DNA of 64,000 nucleotides. It comes from Arthrobacter sp. efr-133-TYG-118. GTDB taxonomy: Bacteria; Actinomycetota; Actinomycetes; Actinomycetales; Micrococcaceae. Below the pieces are notes generated by a model, which worked only from the letters and a program-made list of their open reading frames with translations, searched no databases and was not told the DNA's origin. Both the position numbers and the translations under genes were made by a program. The stretch lies in the NCBI RefSeq assembly GCF_030209755.1, contig NZ_JARVRH010000012.1, positions 124,001-188,000 of the forward strand, given 5' to 3'. Below are positions 17,863-26,853 of the stretch, piece by piece. The number at the start of each line of letters is the position of its first letter. Position 1 is the first letter of the stretch.

Positions 17863-19356
17863 TCACTTGTGCATGGCCTCATGAATCTGGAGCGCAAACC
17901 AAAGCTGGGCCAACGTGGACGTTTCGGTCATGTCGAGCCCCGTCAACTCGCTGATTTTCCGGATGCGGTAGATGATGGTTTGGCGATGGGCGAAGAGCGC
18001 CGCGGCAGTCTTTTGCCACGACCTCTGAGTGTCCAAGTAGGTCTTCAAAGTCACGATGAGATCGCCTTCCTGGCTCTGTTCATACGTGAAGATCGGGCCG
18101 AGCAGCCGCTGAACCAACGCCGTTCCCTCCTCGAAACTCGTAAGCCCCAGCCACGAGGGCCCCTCGGCGTAACGGGACAGGTTTACGGCATTGGCTTTCG
18201 CTGAACCGAGCGCCCACAGCGATTCCTGGAGTGCACGTTGGACGCCCCCGGCAGACGTAGGCGAGCTGATGCCAATCCGGACCCCGGGCCCCGCGCAGTG
18301 GATCAAAACGTCATCGGCCACCGCTGCTGATATCGCCACATGAAGTGTGTTGAAACGCCTCAGGCAAGCGGCCTGAAGGCCGTGACGCCACAGTTCGACG
18401 TGAATGTTCGCCAGCCGCTCGCCGTCGTCGGGCCTTATCGAAACCACCACCAAATTCCGCGCCGGGACATCAAAAGCAGCGAGCCTGATCTCCAGCTCCG
18501 CGATCCCGAGACGTCCATCGAACGCCTGCAGGAGGAATTCGCCTGCTAGACGGTGCCGGCCTTCCAGGGACAGGGCCGACCGTGAGAGTTCCAGCCCCAG
18601 CACCGTTGCCGCATGCAGAAGCACGACGGCGTCAGGGTGCGGATCGCTTTTCGGCAGCACCACCAGCACCGCATTCGCGTGGGTAGGGATGTCCATCATC
18701 AACACGTGCCGGTCCCGCAGCCGATGCCATTGGAACTTCTTCCCGGTCATGGGTATATGCCCTGTCAGGGGGGCCAATTCCGTTTGCAGGAAGTCCGGCA
18801 GCGGATCACCCTCCGGATGCCAGGGATGGAGGCAGCGCCGGTCCACGACGAACAGATCCGCATTGAGCTCAGCCGAGAGTCCTTGGAGAAGGCCGTGCCA
18901 GTGGTCCTCAATTGTTCCCGCCGTACGAAGCAAGTCATACACCCGGGCGGTCTGACGCAGGCGTCGCGATTCCTCCAGCAGGGAAGCTTCAGCCACCGTT
19001 CGCGCGATGGCGATGAAGGGCAATGGATACGGAATGCTAATCAGTGGCAGCGGCAACTGTTCACAGGCCGCCAGGAACTCCGGCAACAGCTCCGGGGCAT
19101 GCATCTTTTCCCCGATGGCAAGGGCACTGGCACCTGCATCGACGAGCGCCTCGGCGAGCGCTACTTGGCCTTGGGGGTCGGCCGGGATGGACAGGCCATT
19201 GGTCATCATCAGTTCGCCGCCGGTGACCCATTCCCACAGCCTCGGCAGGTCAGAAGTGTGTGCCCAGGTGATCCGGTTGTCCCTACCTGCCGACCCGGCC
19301 AGAAAGGTGAGTCCAAGCTGAGGTTCCGCCACGAGCTCAGCCACTGTAATCGCCAT
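17863..19356 (-). CDS. PucR family transcriptional regulator
   Basis: 497 residues from the ATG at 19356, preceded by GGGAGCG. An N-terminal PucR-type ligand domain (about 1-125, LTFLAGSAGRDNRITWAHTS) leads to a central CdaR-like region. The C-terminal PucR-type helix-turn-helix is visible at SWQKTAAALFAHRQTIIYRI (about 445-465). Related proteins control purine, GABA and polyamine use. It is divergent from the ureohydrolase operon, which it probably controls. Confidence 0.87.
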   Translation of the reverse strand: MAITVAELVAEPQLGLTFLAGSAGRDNRITWAHTSDLPRLWEWVTGGELMMTNGLSIPADPQGQVALAEALVDAGASALAIGEKMHAPELLPEFLAACEQLPLPLISIPYPLPFIAIARTVAEASLLEESRRLRQTARVYDLLRTAGTIEDHWHGLLQGLSAELNADLFVVDRRCLHPWHPEGDPLPDFLQTELAPLTGHIPMTGKKFQWHRLRDRHVLMMDIPTHANAVLVVLPKSDPHPDAVVLLHAATVLGLELSRSALSLEGRHRLAGEFLLQAFDGRLGIAELEIRLAAFDVPARNLVVVSIRPDDGERLANIHVELWRHGLQAACLRRFNTLHVAISAAVADDVLIHCAGPGVRIGISSPTSAGGVQRALQESLWALGSAKANAVNLSRYAEGPSWLGLTSFEEGTALVQRLLGPIFTYEQSQEGDLIVTLKTYLDTQRSWQKTAAALFAHRQTIIYRIRKISELTGLDMTETSTLAQLWFALQIHEAMHK

Positions 19357-19407
19357 GAAAATGCGCTCCCAGATCGTCGGTTTCTTGCCGTTTTCACGGT
19401 GCTTAGA

Positions 19408-19436
19408 CATTTGTATAAGAGCCTCGGCCATTTGTA
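19408..19436. promoter_or_regulatory. Direct repeats between pucR-type gene and ureohydrolase
   Basis: CATTTGTA occurs at 19408-19415 and 19429-19436. The copies are 21 bases apart, two turns of the helix, as expected for binding on one face of the DNA. They lie about 50-80 bases upstream of the PucR start. This is a candidate operator for PucR; no binding data. Confidence 0.4.
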
Positions 19437-19578
19437 GTCAATCTACCGCTATACGCCGTGATGCACGTCACTAAGAATTGGATTACCTACTTCCCGCTCA
19501 AAGGCGAGCGTCCCTCCTCCCAACACCGAAAGCTGCCAGCCTCGCCGCCAGGCAGCACAGCTACCGAAGGATCCCGGC

Positions 19579-20583
19579 ATGACAACGCATCAGCCCATCG
19601 GCCCCGTCGACGCAACAAAAGTTCCCCGGTATGCGGGCCTCGGCACTTTCGCCAGGCTTCCCCAAATCGACCGCGTTCCGGACTACGACATTGCGATCGT
19701 CGGCGTACCGTTCGACGGCGGAACGTCCTTCCGGCCCGGCGCCCGTTTCGGCCCTGCCGCGGTCCGCGAAGCCTCCCGCCTTCTGCGTCCCGGGTACCAC
19801 CCGGAATTGGACGTTGAGCCCGTCAACGAAGTCCAGGTTGTGGACGCCGGCGACATCGCGTGCACCCCCTACGACATCACACGGGCCGTCCGTGAAATCG
19901 AAGAGCAGGCATTGCCCCTGATCGGTGAGGACAAGAAGCTCATCTCGATCGGTGGCGACCACACCATCGCCCTCCCGATGCTCAGGGCCCTGAACAAAGT
20001 CCACGGACCGGTCGCGTTGCTGCACTTCGACGCCCACCTGGATACATGGGACACCTACTTCGATCAGCCGGTCACCCACGGAACCATCTTCCGGCGGGCG
20101 TTCGAGGAAGGCCTCCTCGTGGAAGACAGGTCCATGCACGTCGGAATCCGCGGGCCGGTCTATGACCGCAACGATTTCCTCCGCGACCATGAATTCGGAT
20201 TCCAGATCATCCGCTGCTCGGACCTGGACGTCATAGGCGTTCCGGCGGCCATCGCACAGGTCAAGGAGCGGCTCGGCGACACCCCGGTCTACGTCTCCAT
20301 CGACATCGACGTCCTGGACCCCTCCTACGCGCCGGGCACCGGCACCCCGGAGATGGGCGGGCTCCACTCCCGCGAACTGCTGGCCCTGCTGCGCGGACTG
20401 GACGGCATCAACATCGTCGGCGCCGACGTCGTCGAGGTCGCTCCGGCTTACGACCACGCAGACATCACCTCGGTGGCCGCGGCCACCCTTGTCTTCGACC
20501 TCCTCGCGCTGATGGTGAACCGCGGCAAGGCCGAGACGAACGCTGTCCGTGAATTGCAAGCAGCATCCTGGACCGCATCATGA
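19579..20583 (+). CDS. speB: Agmatinase / guanidinobutyrase-type ureohydrolase
   Basis: 334 residues with the complete dinuclear Mn-binding set of the arginase family: GGDHT, FDAHLDT and SIDIDVLDPSYAPGTGTPE. Such enzymes release urea from agmatine, 4-guanidinobutyrate or other guanidino compounds, and sequence alone does not settle which. The next genes are a nucleobase-type permease (overlap ATGA), an aldehyde dehydrogenase and an FAD oxidase. That suits either agmatine to putrescine to GABA or 4-guanidinobutyrate to GABA. The symbol is used in the family sense. Confidence 0.87.
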   Translation: MTTHQPIGPVDATKVPRYAGLGTFARLPQIDRVPDYDIAIVGVPFDGGTSFRPGARFGPAAVREASRLLRPGYHPELDVEPVNEVQVVDAGDIACTPYDITRAVREIEEQALPLIGEDKKLISIGGDHTIALPMLRALNKVHGPVALLHFDAHLDTWDTYFDQPVTHGTIFRRAFEEGLLVEDRSMHVGIRGPVYDRNDFLRDHEFGFQIIRCSDLDVIGVPAAIAQVKERLGDTPVYVSIDIDVLDPSYAPGTGTPEMGGLHSRELLALLRGLDGINIVGADVVEVAPAYDHADITSVAAATLVFDLLALMVNRGKAETNAVRELQAASWTAS

Positions 20584-22037
20584 GCACCCGAAGCAATCCC
20601 GCCGCAGTCACCGAAGTGCCCCGGCTCGAAGACAAAACCATTCAACCCATCCCCCTGAATGAACGCCACGGAAAGGCGCGGGACCTCTTCACCATCTGGT
20701 TCGGTTCCAACATCATGATCATGACCATCGTGACCGGCGGACTCGCCACCACGGTGTTCGGGCTCAGCTTTGTGCCTGCCATCGTGGGAATCATCCTCGG
20801 AAACGTCATCGGTGGCATCTTCATGGCGCTGCACTCCGCCCAGGGACCGCAATTGGGCGTGGCACAGATGATCCAGACCCGCGGCCAATTCGGCTCCTTC
20901 GGGGCGCTATTGATCGTTGTCATCGTGGTGATCATGTACGTCGGATTCTTCGCCGCGAACCTGGTCTTTGGCGGCGAGGCAATGGCCGCAGTCAGCCCGG
21001 ACATCAGTGTTGACGCAGGCATCATCATCATCGGCGTCGTGAGCGTTGTTGCCACGATTTTCGGCTACCGGCTCATTCACGCCTACGCACGTTTCCTCAG
21101 CATAGTGGCCGGTTTGGCATTGCTTCTGGCCTTCGTCTGGATCATGCTCGTCCACGGGCTGCCTGCCACTTTCCTCAACCAGGGAAACTTCAACTGGGTC
21201 GGCTTCATGGCCACCGTCTCCGTATCCGCCTTGTGGCAGCTGGCCTACGCTCCGTACGTCTCGGACTACTCCCGCTACATGCCGCAAGGCACCGGCTCGG
21301 GCCCGGCATTCTGGGCGTCCTACTCAGGCTGCGTCCTGGGAACGCTCTTCCCGATGATCCTGGGCGCCTTGGTGGGAACCTTGGCGGTCGCGATGGGCGC
21401 AGACGCCGGCAACGTCGAAATCGTCGGCAGCATGGGAGCGTTGCTCCAGCCATGGACCCTGGCAGTAGTAGGAGTCTTCTGCCTCGGCGTTGCAGCGTCG
21501 AACGCCATGAATCTCTACTGCGGCGTCCTGTGCAGCCTCACCATTGGTCAGACGTTCAAGCCGAACTGGTTGCCTCGCGCCAAGACCCGAAGCGTTGCGG
21601 CAATCATCCTCTTTACCTTCGCACTCCTGATCTCGCTGTTCGCACGGGACAATTTCATCCTCTTTTACACCAACTTCCTCTCCTTCCTGATGTACGTGCT
21701 GGTTCCATGGACGGCCATCAACCTGGTGGACTACTACCTTCTCCGGCACGGCGATTACAAGGTTGAAGACTTCTTCAAGCGCGACGGCGGAGTGTACGGA
21801 CGGTTCAACTGGGTGGCCATCGGATCCTACGTGGCAGGTGCCCTGGTCCAGCTTCCCTTCTCGGCAACAGCGATCTACACCGGGCCCGTCGCAGCGGCAA
21901 TGGGCGGCGTGGACCTCTCATGGATTGTCGGCCTCATTGTGGTTGCCCCGCTCTACTACGTCGCGGCACGCGTGTTCCGGAAGAAGGCCGAGGCCACACC
22001 GTTCCAGGCCCCCGTACTCGCAAGCGACTTGGTCTGA
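20580..22037 (+). CDS. NCS1-type purine/cytosine permease
   Basis: 485 residues with about 12 hydrophobic segments. It has the family's early signature FTIWFGSNIMIMTIVTGGLA near residue 37 and GPQLGVAQMIQTRGQFG near 85. The family imports nucleobases, hydantoins or other nitrogen compounds with H+ or Na+. Its 4-base overlap with the ureohydrolase gene suggests that it imports that enzyme's substrate, possibly a guanidino compound rather than a nucleobase (inference). Confidence 0.88.
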   Translation: MSTRSNPAAVTEVPRLEDKTIQPIPLNERHGKARDLFTIWFGSNIMIMTIVTGGLATTVFGLSFVPAIVGIILGNVIGGIFMALHSAQGPQLGVAQMIQTRGQFGSFGALLIVVIVVIMYVGFFAANLVFGGEAMAAVSPDISVDAGIIIIGVVSVVATIFGYRLIHAYARFLSIVAGLALLLAFVWIMLVHGLPATFLNQGNFNWVGFMATVSVSALWQLAYAPYVSDYSRYMPQGTGSGPAFWASYSGCVLGTLFPMILGALVGTLAVAMGADAGNVEIVGSMGALLQPWTLAVVGVFCLGVAASNAMNLYCGVLCSLTIGQTFKPNWLPRAKTRSVAAIILFTFALLISLFARDNFILFYTNFLSFLMYVLVPWTAINLVDYYLLRHGDYKVEDFFKRDGGVYGRFNWVAIGSYVAGALVQLPFSATAIYTGPVAAAMGGVDLSWIVGLIVVAPLYYVAARVFRKKAEATPFQAPVLASDLV

Positions 22038-22115
22038 CACACCGCGGGCCAACGGCCCGTACTCCCCATAAACTCCCGACGCCGCGACCGGCGCCAGAAA
22101 ACAAAGGCAAAAATC

Positions 22116-23648
22116 ATGACACTCATAGATACCGAACAGTTCATCGTCCGCCGCGCGAGCGAAGACAGCAGCTCCCCTGCGGCCCACGACGCCTCGGGCA
22201 TCTTGCCATTGCCTCTGCCTCCCGGCGGGCACTTCATTGGAGGATCGTTTGTTCCGGGCACCTCTACCCACCTCATCGACGTCGTAGATCCCACCACTGA
22301 ACAGGTCATCGCCTCCGTGCAGGCCGGCACAGCCGCGGACGTTGACGTTGCTGTTGAAGCCGCTGTGGCTGCCCAGAAATCCTGGGGCGCCACCACGCCG
22401 AAGGAGCGGTCCGAGGTCTTGAACCTGATCGCCAACATCGTTGAAGCCAACCGTGAGGCCTTCGAAATCATCGAGTCAGCCAACACCGGCAAACCGCGAA
22501 CCGTTGCGGAGGACGATGTCTCCAGCACCATCGATACTTTCCGTTTCATGGCCGGAGCTTCCCGCACGCTGACGTCCATGGCTGGCGGGGACTATGCAAC
22601 CGGACACACATCGGTGATCCTCAGGGAGCCCGTGGGGGTGGTTGGCGTCATCACCCCGTGGAACTACCCGCTGTTGATGGCCGCCTGGAAGATCGCGCCC
22701 ATCCTGGCCGCCGGAAACAGCATCGTCCTCAAGCCGTCCGAGCAGACACCGCTCTCGACGCTAAAGCTCGCGGAGCTCCTGGCCGGACGCATTCCGGACG
22801 GAATCCTCAATGTCGTGACGGGACAGGGCCGGATCGTCGGACAGCGGATTTCCGAACACCCTGACGTTGCCCTCGTCGCGTTAACCGGGAGCGTTGTCAG
22901 CGGACAGGCCGTGGCGGAGGCCGCGGCCAAATCGGTCAAGCGCGTTCATCTGGAACTCGGCGGCAAGGCTCCGGTGGTTGTGTTTGCCGACGCCGACCTC
23001 CGTGCTGCCGCCACTGGCGTGCGAAACGCCGGGTACTGGAATGCCGGGCAGGACTGTGGCGCTGCATGCCGCGTACTTGTACACGAGTCGGTGGCTGCCG
23101 AGTTCACGGAACACTTGGTGCGCGAAGTCAGCACGCTGGTGGTCGGCGCTCCGGAGGCAGGGGACGACGTGGAAATCGGACCCATGATTTCCCGCCCACA
23201 CTTCGAACGCGTCAGGGAATCGCTGGCCGAGGCAAAAGCTGCTGGCCTGCACATGGCCATCGGCGGTTCCGCGTTGGAAGGCCCGGGTTACTTCATCGAA
23301 CCCACAGTCATCAGCAACGTCCCGGCCGGGGCGCATGTTGCCACCCACGAGATCTTTGGCCCCGTGGTCACGATCGAGACTTTCAGTTCCACCGAAGAGG
23401 CCATCACACGGGCGAATGAGAGCCCCTACGGACTATCTGCCTCGGTATGGACCCGTGATTCAAGCCTCTCGTTGAGCGTTCCAAAGCAACTCGACTTCGG
23501 TACGGTCTGGGTTAATTCACACTTGGTGTTGGCTTGCGAGGTACCGTGGGGCGGGTTCAAGGGATCCGGCTACGGCCGGGACCTCTCGCTTTACGCCCTG
23601 GACGATTACTCCCGCACCAAGCACCTCATGATCAACCACGGCGCATGA
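22116..23648 (+). CDS. Aldehyde dehydrogenase (gamma-aminobutyraldehyde type)
   Basis: 510 residues of the NAD(P)-dependent ALDH family. The motifs ITPWNYPL, LTGSVVSG (NAD loop), LELGGKAP (catalytic Glu) and NAGQDCGAACRV (catalytic Cys) are intact. It is slightly long because of an N-terminal tail of about 30 residues. Resemblance to 4-aminobutyraldehyde dehydrogenases and the ureohydrolase context suggest oxidation of an aminoaldehyde or guanidinoaldehyde to the GABA-type acid. Confidence 0.87.
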   Translation: MTLIDTEQFIVRRASEDSSSPAAHDASGILPLPLPPGGHFIGGSFVPGTSTHLIDVVDPTTEQVIASVQAGTAADVDVAVEAAVAAQKSWGATTPKERSEVLNLIANIVEANREAFEIIESANTGKPRTVAEDDVSSTIDTFRFMAGASRTLTSMAGGDYATGHTSVILREPVGVVGVITPWNYPLLMAAWKIAPILAAGNSIVLKPSEQTPLSTLKLAELLAGRIPDGILNVVTGQGRIVGQRISEHPDVALVALTGSVVSGQAVAEAAAKSVKRVHLELGGKAPVVVFADADLRAAATGVRNAGYWNAGQDCGAACRVLVHESVAAEFTEHLVREVSTLVVGAPEAGDDVEIGPMISRPHFERVRESLAEAKAAGLHMAIGGSALEGPGYFIEPTVISNVPAGAHVATHEIFGPVVTIETFSSTEEAITRANESPYGLSASVWTRDSSLSLSVPKQLDFGTVWVNSHLVLACEVPWGGFKGSGYGRDLSLYALDDYSRTKHLMINHGA

Positions 23649-23676
23649 GCGTTTAGACAAGCAACGGAGCTTAGCA

Positions 23677-24972
23677 ATGACCACCGCGAACCTTCCCCGC
23701 ACATCATCCTCGGCACGCGCGGCCACCCCGCCGGCCCCTTTCGGAACAGACGTCACTTGGACCAATTGGGGCGGGAACCAGAGCGCCACTCCAGCCTTCA
23801 CCGTCCGGCCGCGGACTGAACAAGAAGCGCTCGACGCCGTTCGTTTCGCGATCCGCGAAGGCTTGCCCGTGCGGGCGGTCGGCTCAGGGCATTCGTCCTC
23901 ACCGCTGGTCCAGACGGGGGGCGTCCTGATGGACATGTCCGCACTATCGGGCATCACCGGAACCGACCCTGTCCGGCGTCGTGCCAGAGCCCTTGCCGGC
24001 ACCACCATCAATGCCTTCGGCGATCCATTGTGGGAGCAAGGCCTCGCGCTGAGCAACCAGGGCGACATCGACAAACAGCAGATTGCGGGGGCGCTCTCAA
24101 CCAGCACCCATGGTTCCGGGAAGGATCTGGGTAGCTTTTCCTCAAGCCTTCGTTGGGTGAAGTTGATCAATGGTTACGGCGAGATCGTCGAAATCGGCGA
24201 GGGGCAGCTCCGCGAACTCAGGGCAGCCCAGGTGGCTTTGGGTACCTTGGGGATCTTCCTTGAGGTGGAGTTGGCGGTTGAGGACCGCTACTACCTGCGA
24301 GAACAAATCACGTATCCCACGTGGGCGGAGACCAAGGCGACGTGGCCGTCCGACATCGACGAGAACCGCCACTACTCGTTCCTCTGGTGCCCGGAAGAAG
24401 GTTCGTGCGAGCTCCTGGACCTCCCGGGCGCGCCAGGCCTTAGTATGGCAAACCGCAGCTACACCAAGCGGTACAACATCGCGCAGATTCAGGACGAGCG
24501 CGAAATTTCGGGTACGGAAGGAGCCCGGCTCGACCGTTCGTACCGGATTTACCCGGGCGGATTCACCACGCCGTTCCATGAACTCGAGTACTTTGTGCCG
24601 AGCGAGGTTGGACTTGCCGCCGTCGAGGCCGTCCAGGACCTGATCCGAAGCAAGCACCCTGACCAGAAATACCCCGTGGAGGTTCGCTGGGTGAAGGCCG
24701 ACGAGGGCTACATGTCCCAGTTCCAGGGACGTGACACCACCGTCATCACCCTGACTACCGAACCCGGGACCGACTACTGGCAGTTCTTCCGTGATGCCGA
24801 TGCGGTACTGCAGGAATTCGAGCCACGTGCGCACTGGGGAAAGATCCATTTCATGACCAGGAGCCGTTTGGAACGCCTATACCCAGAGCTGGACACTTTT
24901 ATCCAAGTACGGCGGGAGTTCGATCCGCGCGGAATATTCCTCAACGACCATACCCGCGCCCTTCTGGGCTGA
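23677..24972 (+). CDS. FAD-binding lactone/alditol oxidase family protein
   Basis: 431 residues of the VAO/GLO family. GSGHSSSPL near residue 68 holds the usual covalent FAD His, followed by QQIAGALSTSTHGSGKDLGS. The C-terminal D-arabinono-1,4-lactone oxidase domain includes YFVPSEVG and PRAHWGKIHFM. It is clearly a different subfamily from the alditol oxidase at 9161. It lies 28 bases after the aldehyde dehydrogenase gene, so it is probably in the same operon, though a sugar-lactone oxidase does not obviously fit guanidino catabolism. Confidence 0.8.
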   Translation: MTTANLPRTSSSARAATPPAPFGTDVTWTNWGGNQSATPAFTVRPRTEQEALDAVRFAIREGLPVRAVGSGHSSSPLVQTGGVLMDMSALSGITGTDPVRRRARALAGTTINAFGDPLWEQGLALSNQGDIDKQQIAGALSTSTHGSGKDLGSFSSSLRWVKLINGYGEIVEIGEGQLRELRAAQVALGTLGIFLEVELAVEDRYYLREQITYPTWAETKATWPSDIDENRHYSFLWCPEEGSCELLDLPGAPGLSMANRSYTKRYNIAQIQDEREISGTEGARLDRSYRIYPGGFTTPFHELEYFVPSEVGLAAVEAVQDLIRSKHPDQKYPVEVRWVKADEGYMSQFQGRDTTVITLTTEPGTDYWQFFRDADAVLQEFEPRAHWGKIHFMTRSRLERLYPELDTFIQVRREFDPRGIFLNDHTRALLG

Positions 24973-25070
24973 CCGAGCGAAGCGACGTCCGATACACCCT
25001 TTCGAAACTTTGGAGTGATAGTTTGATCTCTGCTTGAGCCAGACACTCGTACCCACCCGGAGGAAATTCC

Positions 25071-25502
25071 ATGCTCAAAGGTTTCAAGGACTTCGTTCTT
25101 CGCGGCAACATCATCGAACTATCCATCGCCGTGGTCATCGGTACCGCGTTCACAGCCTTGGTCGCTGCGTTCACCACCAACATCGTGAACCCGGTCATCG
25201 CCGCTGCCGGCGGAGTCAACGCGCAGGGACTGGGCTTCTCCATCTGGCCCGACAACGCGAAGACCTTCGTCAACTTCGGCGCCGTCATCACCGCGTTCGT
25301 AACCTTCCTGATCACGGCCGCCGTGGTGTACTTCATCTTCGTTGCGCCCATGAACAAGATCAACGAACTGACCAAGCGCCGCGCCTCCATCGAAGAGCCT
25401 GAGGACGAACCGCTTCCGGCTGACACCGCCCTGCTTGTTGAAATCCGCGACCTCCTGACCGAGCTCGCCGCCGCCAACAAGAGCGACGAGAACGCCCGCT
25501 AA
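25071..25502 (+). CDS. mscL: Large-conductance mechanosensitive channel
   Basis: 143 residues, typical MscL length. The N-terminal amphipathic start MLKGFKDFVLRGNIIELSIA leads into TM1 (AVVIGTAFTALVAAFTTNIV). TM2 is VITAFVTFLITAAVVYFIF, followed by a charged C-terminal helix. It forms a homopentameric membrane pore that opens on hypo-osmotic shock. CGGAGGAAATTCC precedes the ATG. Its operon is probably just itself, ended by the hairpin at 25518. Confidence 0.95.
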   Translation: MLKGFKDFVLRGNIIELSIAVVIGTAFTALVAAFTTNIVNPVIAAAGGVNAQGLGFSIWPDNAKTFVNFGAVITAFVTFLITAAVVYFIFVAPMNKINELTKRRASIEEPEDEPLPADTALLVEIRDLLTELAAANKSDENAR

Positions 25503-25517
25503 GTTTCGGGCATTACG

Positions 25518-25554
25518 GCCAGTTCGGCGCATCCGGTCGGCGCCGAACTGGCCC
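25518..25554. terminator. Hairpin after mscL
   Basis: GGCCAGTTCGGCGC and its exact complement GCGCCGAACTGGCC form a 14-bp stem with a nine-base loop, 16 bases after the mscL stop. No T-run follows, so termination could be inefficient or Rho-assisted. Confidence 0.55.
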
Positions 25555-25624
25555 CCATCAGTGCTGCCTTAGATCGTGACGCAGGCGCAACCCACCTGAA
25601 ACAGGGCTCGGGCACGATAGTGCC

Positions 25625-26488
25625 ATGAAGCCGAATAAGAGGACTTCCGCTACCGCCGAGCTCTCCTGCGAAGTGTGCGGCCAGATGCCCGAGGCTCCGA
25701 AGGCCCGGGTCACCGTGGCCCAAATCGCAGTAATGCTCCCCATCGAACTTCTTGTCCACGCCATTGTGGTTGAAACGCAATTGCCTTACCTGGCCAAGGT
25801 GCTCCTCCTGACCGTGACCGCAACGGTCCTGGTCATTTGGGTCGCCGAGCCCTCCGCAGCACGGATTCTGCGGCGCTGGATCCACGCGCCTGCCCTCCGC
25901 CACCGCAGGAAGCTTCATTCGGCCCAGGCTCTTTGGCGGGCGAGGACCGTACTCCGCGACCAGCCGGGTTCCCTTAAACGCATCACCCAATCGCTGGCCC
26001 GGACCGACATCAACATCCTCAGCATCCATGTCCACCCCATGGACGGAGCCGTCATGGATGAATTCGTACTTTCCGCTCCGGGCCCCCTCGGCGAGCAAGA
26101 GCTGCTGACAGCGCTCGACGACGGCGGCGGCCGGGATTCGCACGTGTGGCCTACCACGGCACTCGCTATGGCTGACGGCCAGACCAAGGCCTTGAGCCTG
26201 GCCGCACGCATCGCCGACAACCCTCACGAACTGCCGCTGGCGGTTGCGGAACTCCTTTCGGCGAAAATCGTCACCCCCGAAGCCGAAGGTCCGGCCGTCG
26301 AGGCGGGCGCCGCCGTCGGGCCCTCCACGACCCTCCTCAAGATTCCCACGGCCTGGCACGGACCGCTCCTCTTCTCCCGGCCGGGCGAGCCGTTCACACC
26401 GGCGGAATCAGCACGTGCGCATCGGCTTGCCGAGCTTGCGGAAATCCTGGCGCACAGCCGCAGCGCCGAACCCAAGGACCGGGACTAA
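25625..26488 (+). CDS. ACT domain protein with N-terminal membrane segment
   Basis: 287 residues. A CEVCGQ pair lies at residues 15-20, a hydrophobic segment YLAKVLLLTVTATVLVIWV follows near 55-75, then a basic stretch. An ACT amino-acid-binding domain begins about residue 98 with VLRDQPGSLKRITQSLARTD. The C-terminal third is not recognised. It may be a membrane-attached amino-acid sensor; function unknown. Confidence 0.72.
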   Translation: MKPNKRTSATAELSCEVCGQMPEAPKARVTVAQIAVMLPIELLVHAIVVETQLPYLAKVLLLTVTATVLVIWVAEPSAARILRRWIHAPALRHRRKLHSAQALWRARTVLRDQPGSLKRITQSLARTDINILSIHVHPMDGAVMDEFVLSAPGPLGEQELLTALDDGGGRDSHVWPTTALAMADGQTKALSLAARIADNPHELPLAVAELLSAKIVTPEAEGPAVEAGAAVGPSTTLLKIPTAWHGPLLFSRPGEPFTPAESARAHRLAELAEILAHSRSAEPKDRD

Positions 26489-26518
26489 GCCGGGCGACAA
26501 CTGGAAGGTGGTGGCGGG

Positions 26519-26773
26519 ATGAGCGCCATGGAGATGAGAGAGCTGGGGTCCCCAGAGATGTCCGTTCCCGACCCGCCCAACGCCGAGGCGGTGGCCACGA
26601 GCCGGGAGCCCCAGCACTGGGGCCGGGCGATGGCCGTTGCCATCGGCAAACTCGCGGACCAGCTGGCATCGGAGGATGGGCATGAAGCCCTGATGGGCCG
26701 GGAGCTGCGGCTCCGCATCACCGCGAATCCGGACGGCGCACGCATCTCGGTGTGGTGTTTGCCGGAGGAGTAG
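26519..26773 (+). CDS. Small protein of unknown function
   Basis: 84 residues, starting ATG after GGAAGGTGGTGGCGGG. The sequence is soluble and mildly acidic with no family recognised; the C-terminal half (RELRLRITANPDGARISVW) is predicted beta. It lies 30 bases after the ACT-domain gene on the same strand and ends before the proline dehydrogenase-like gene, so co-transcription is possible. Confidence 0.6.
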   Translation: MSAMEMRELGSPEMSVPDPPNAEAVATSREPQHWGRAMAVAIGKLADQLASEDGHEALMGRELRLRITANPDGARISVWCLPEE

Positions 26774-26853
26774 CGGGGACGGAGGGGGCGTCCGGATTTC
26801 GTATCGTGAACCCGACGCCGGTGCCCGCAATCTCCGCAGGTACAGTTTGTCGG

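Noticed and set aside
24973..25070. Possible promoter or riboswitch ahead of mscL
   Set aside because: Only scattered TTGATC/TTGAGC words and no clear -10 or folded leader could be supported.
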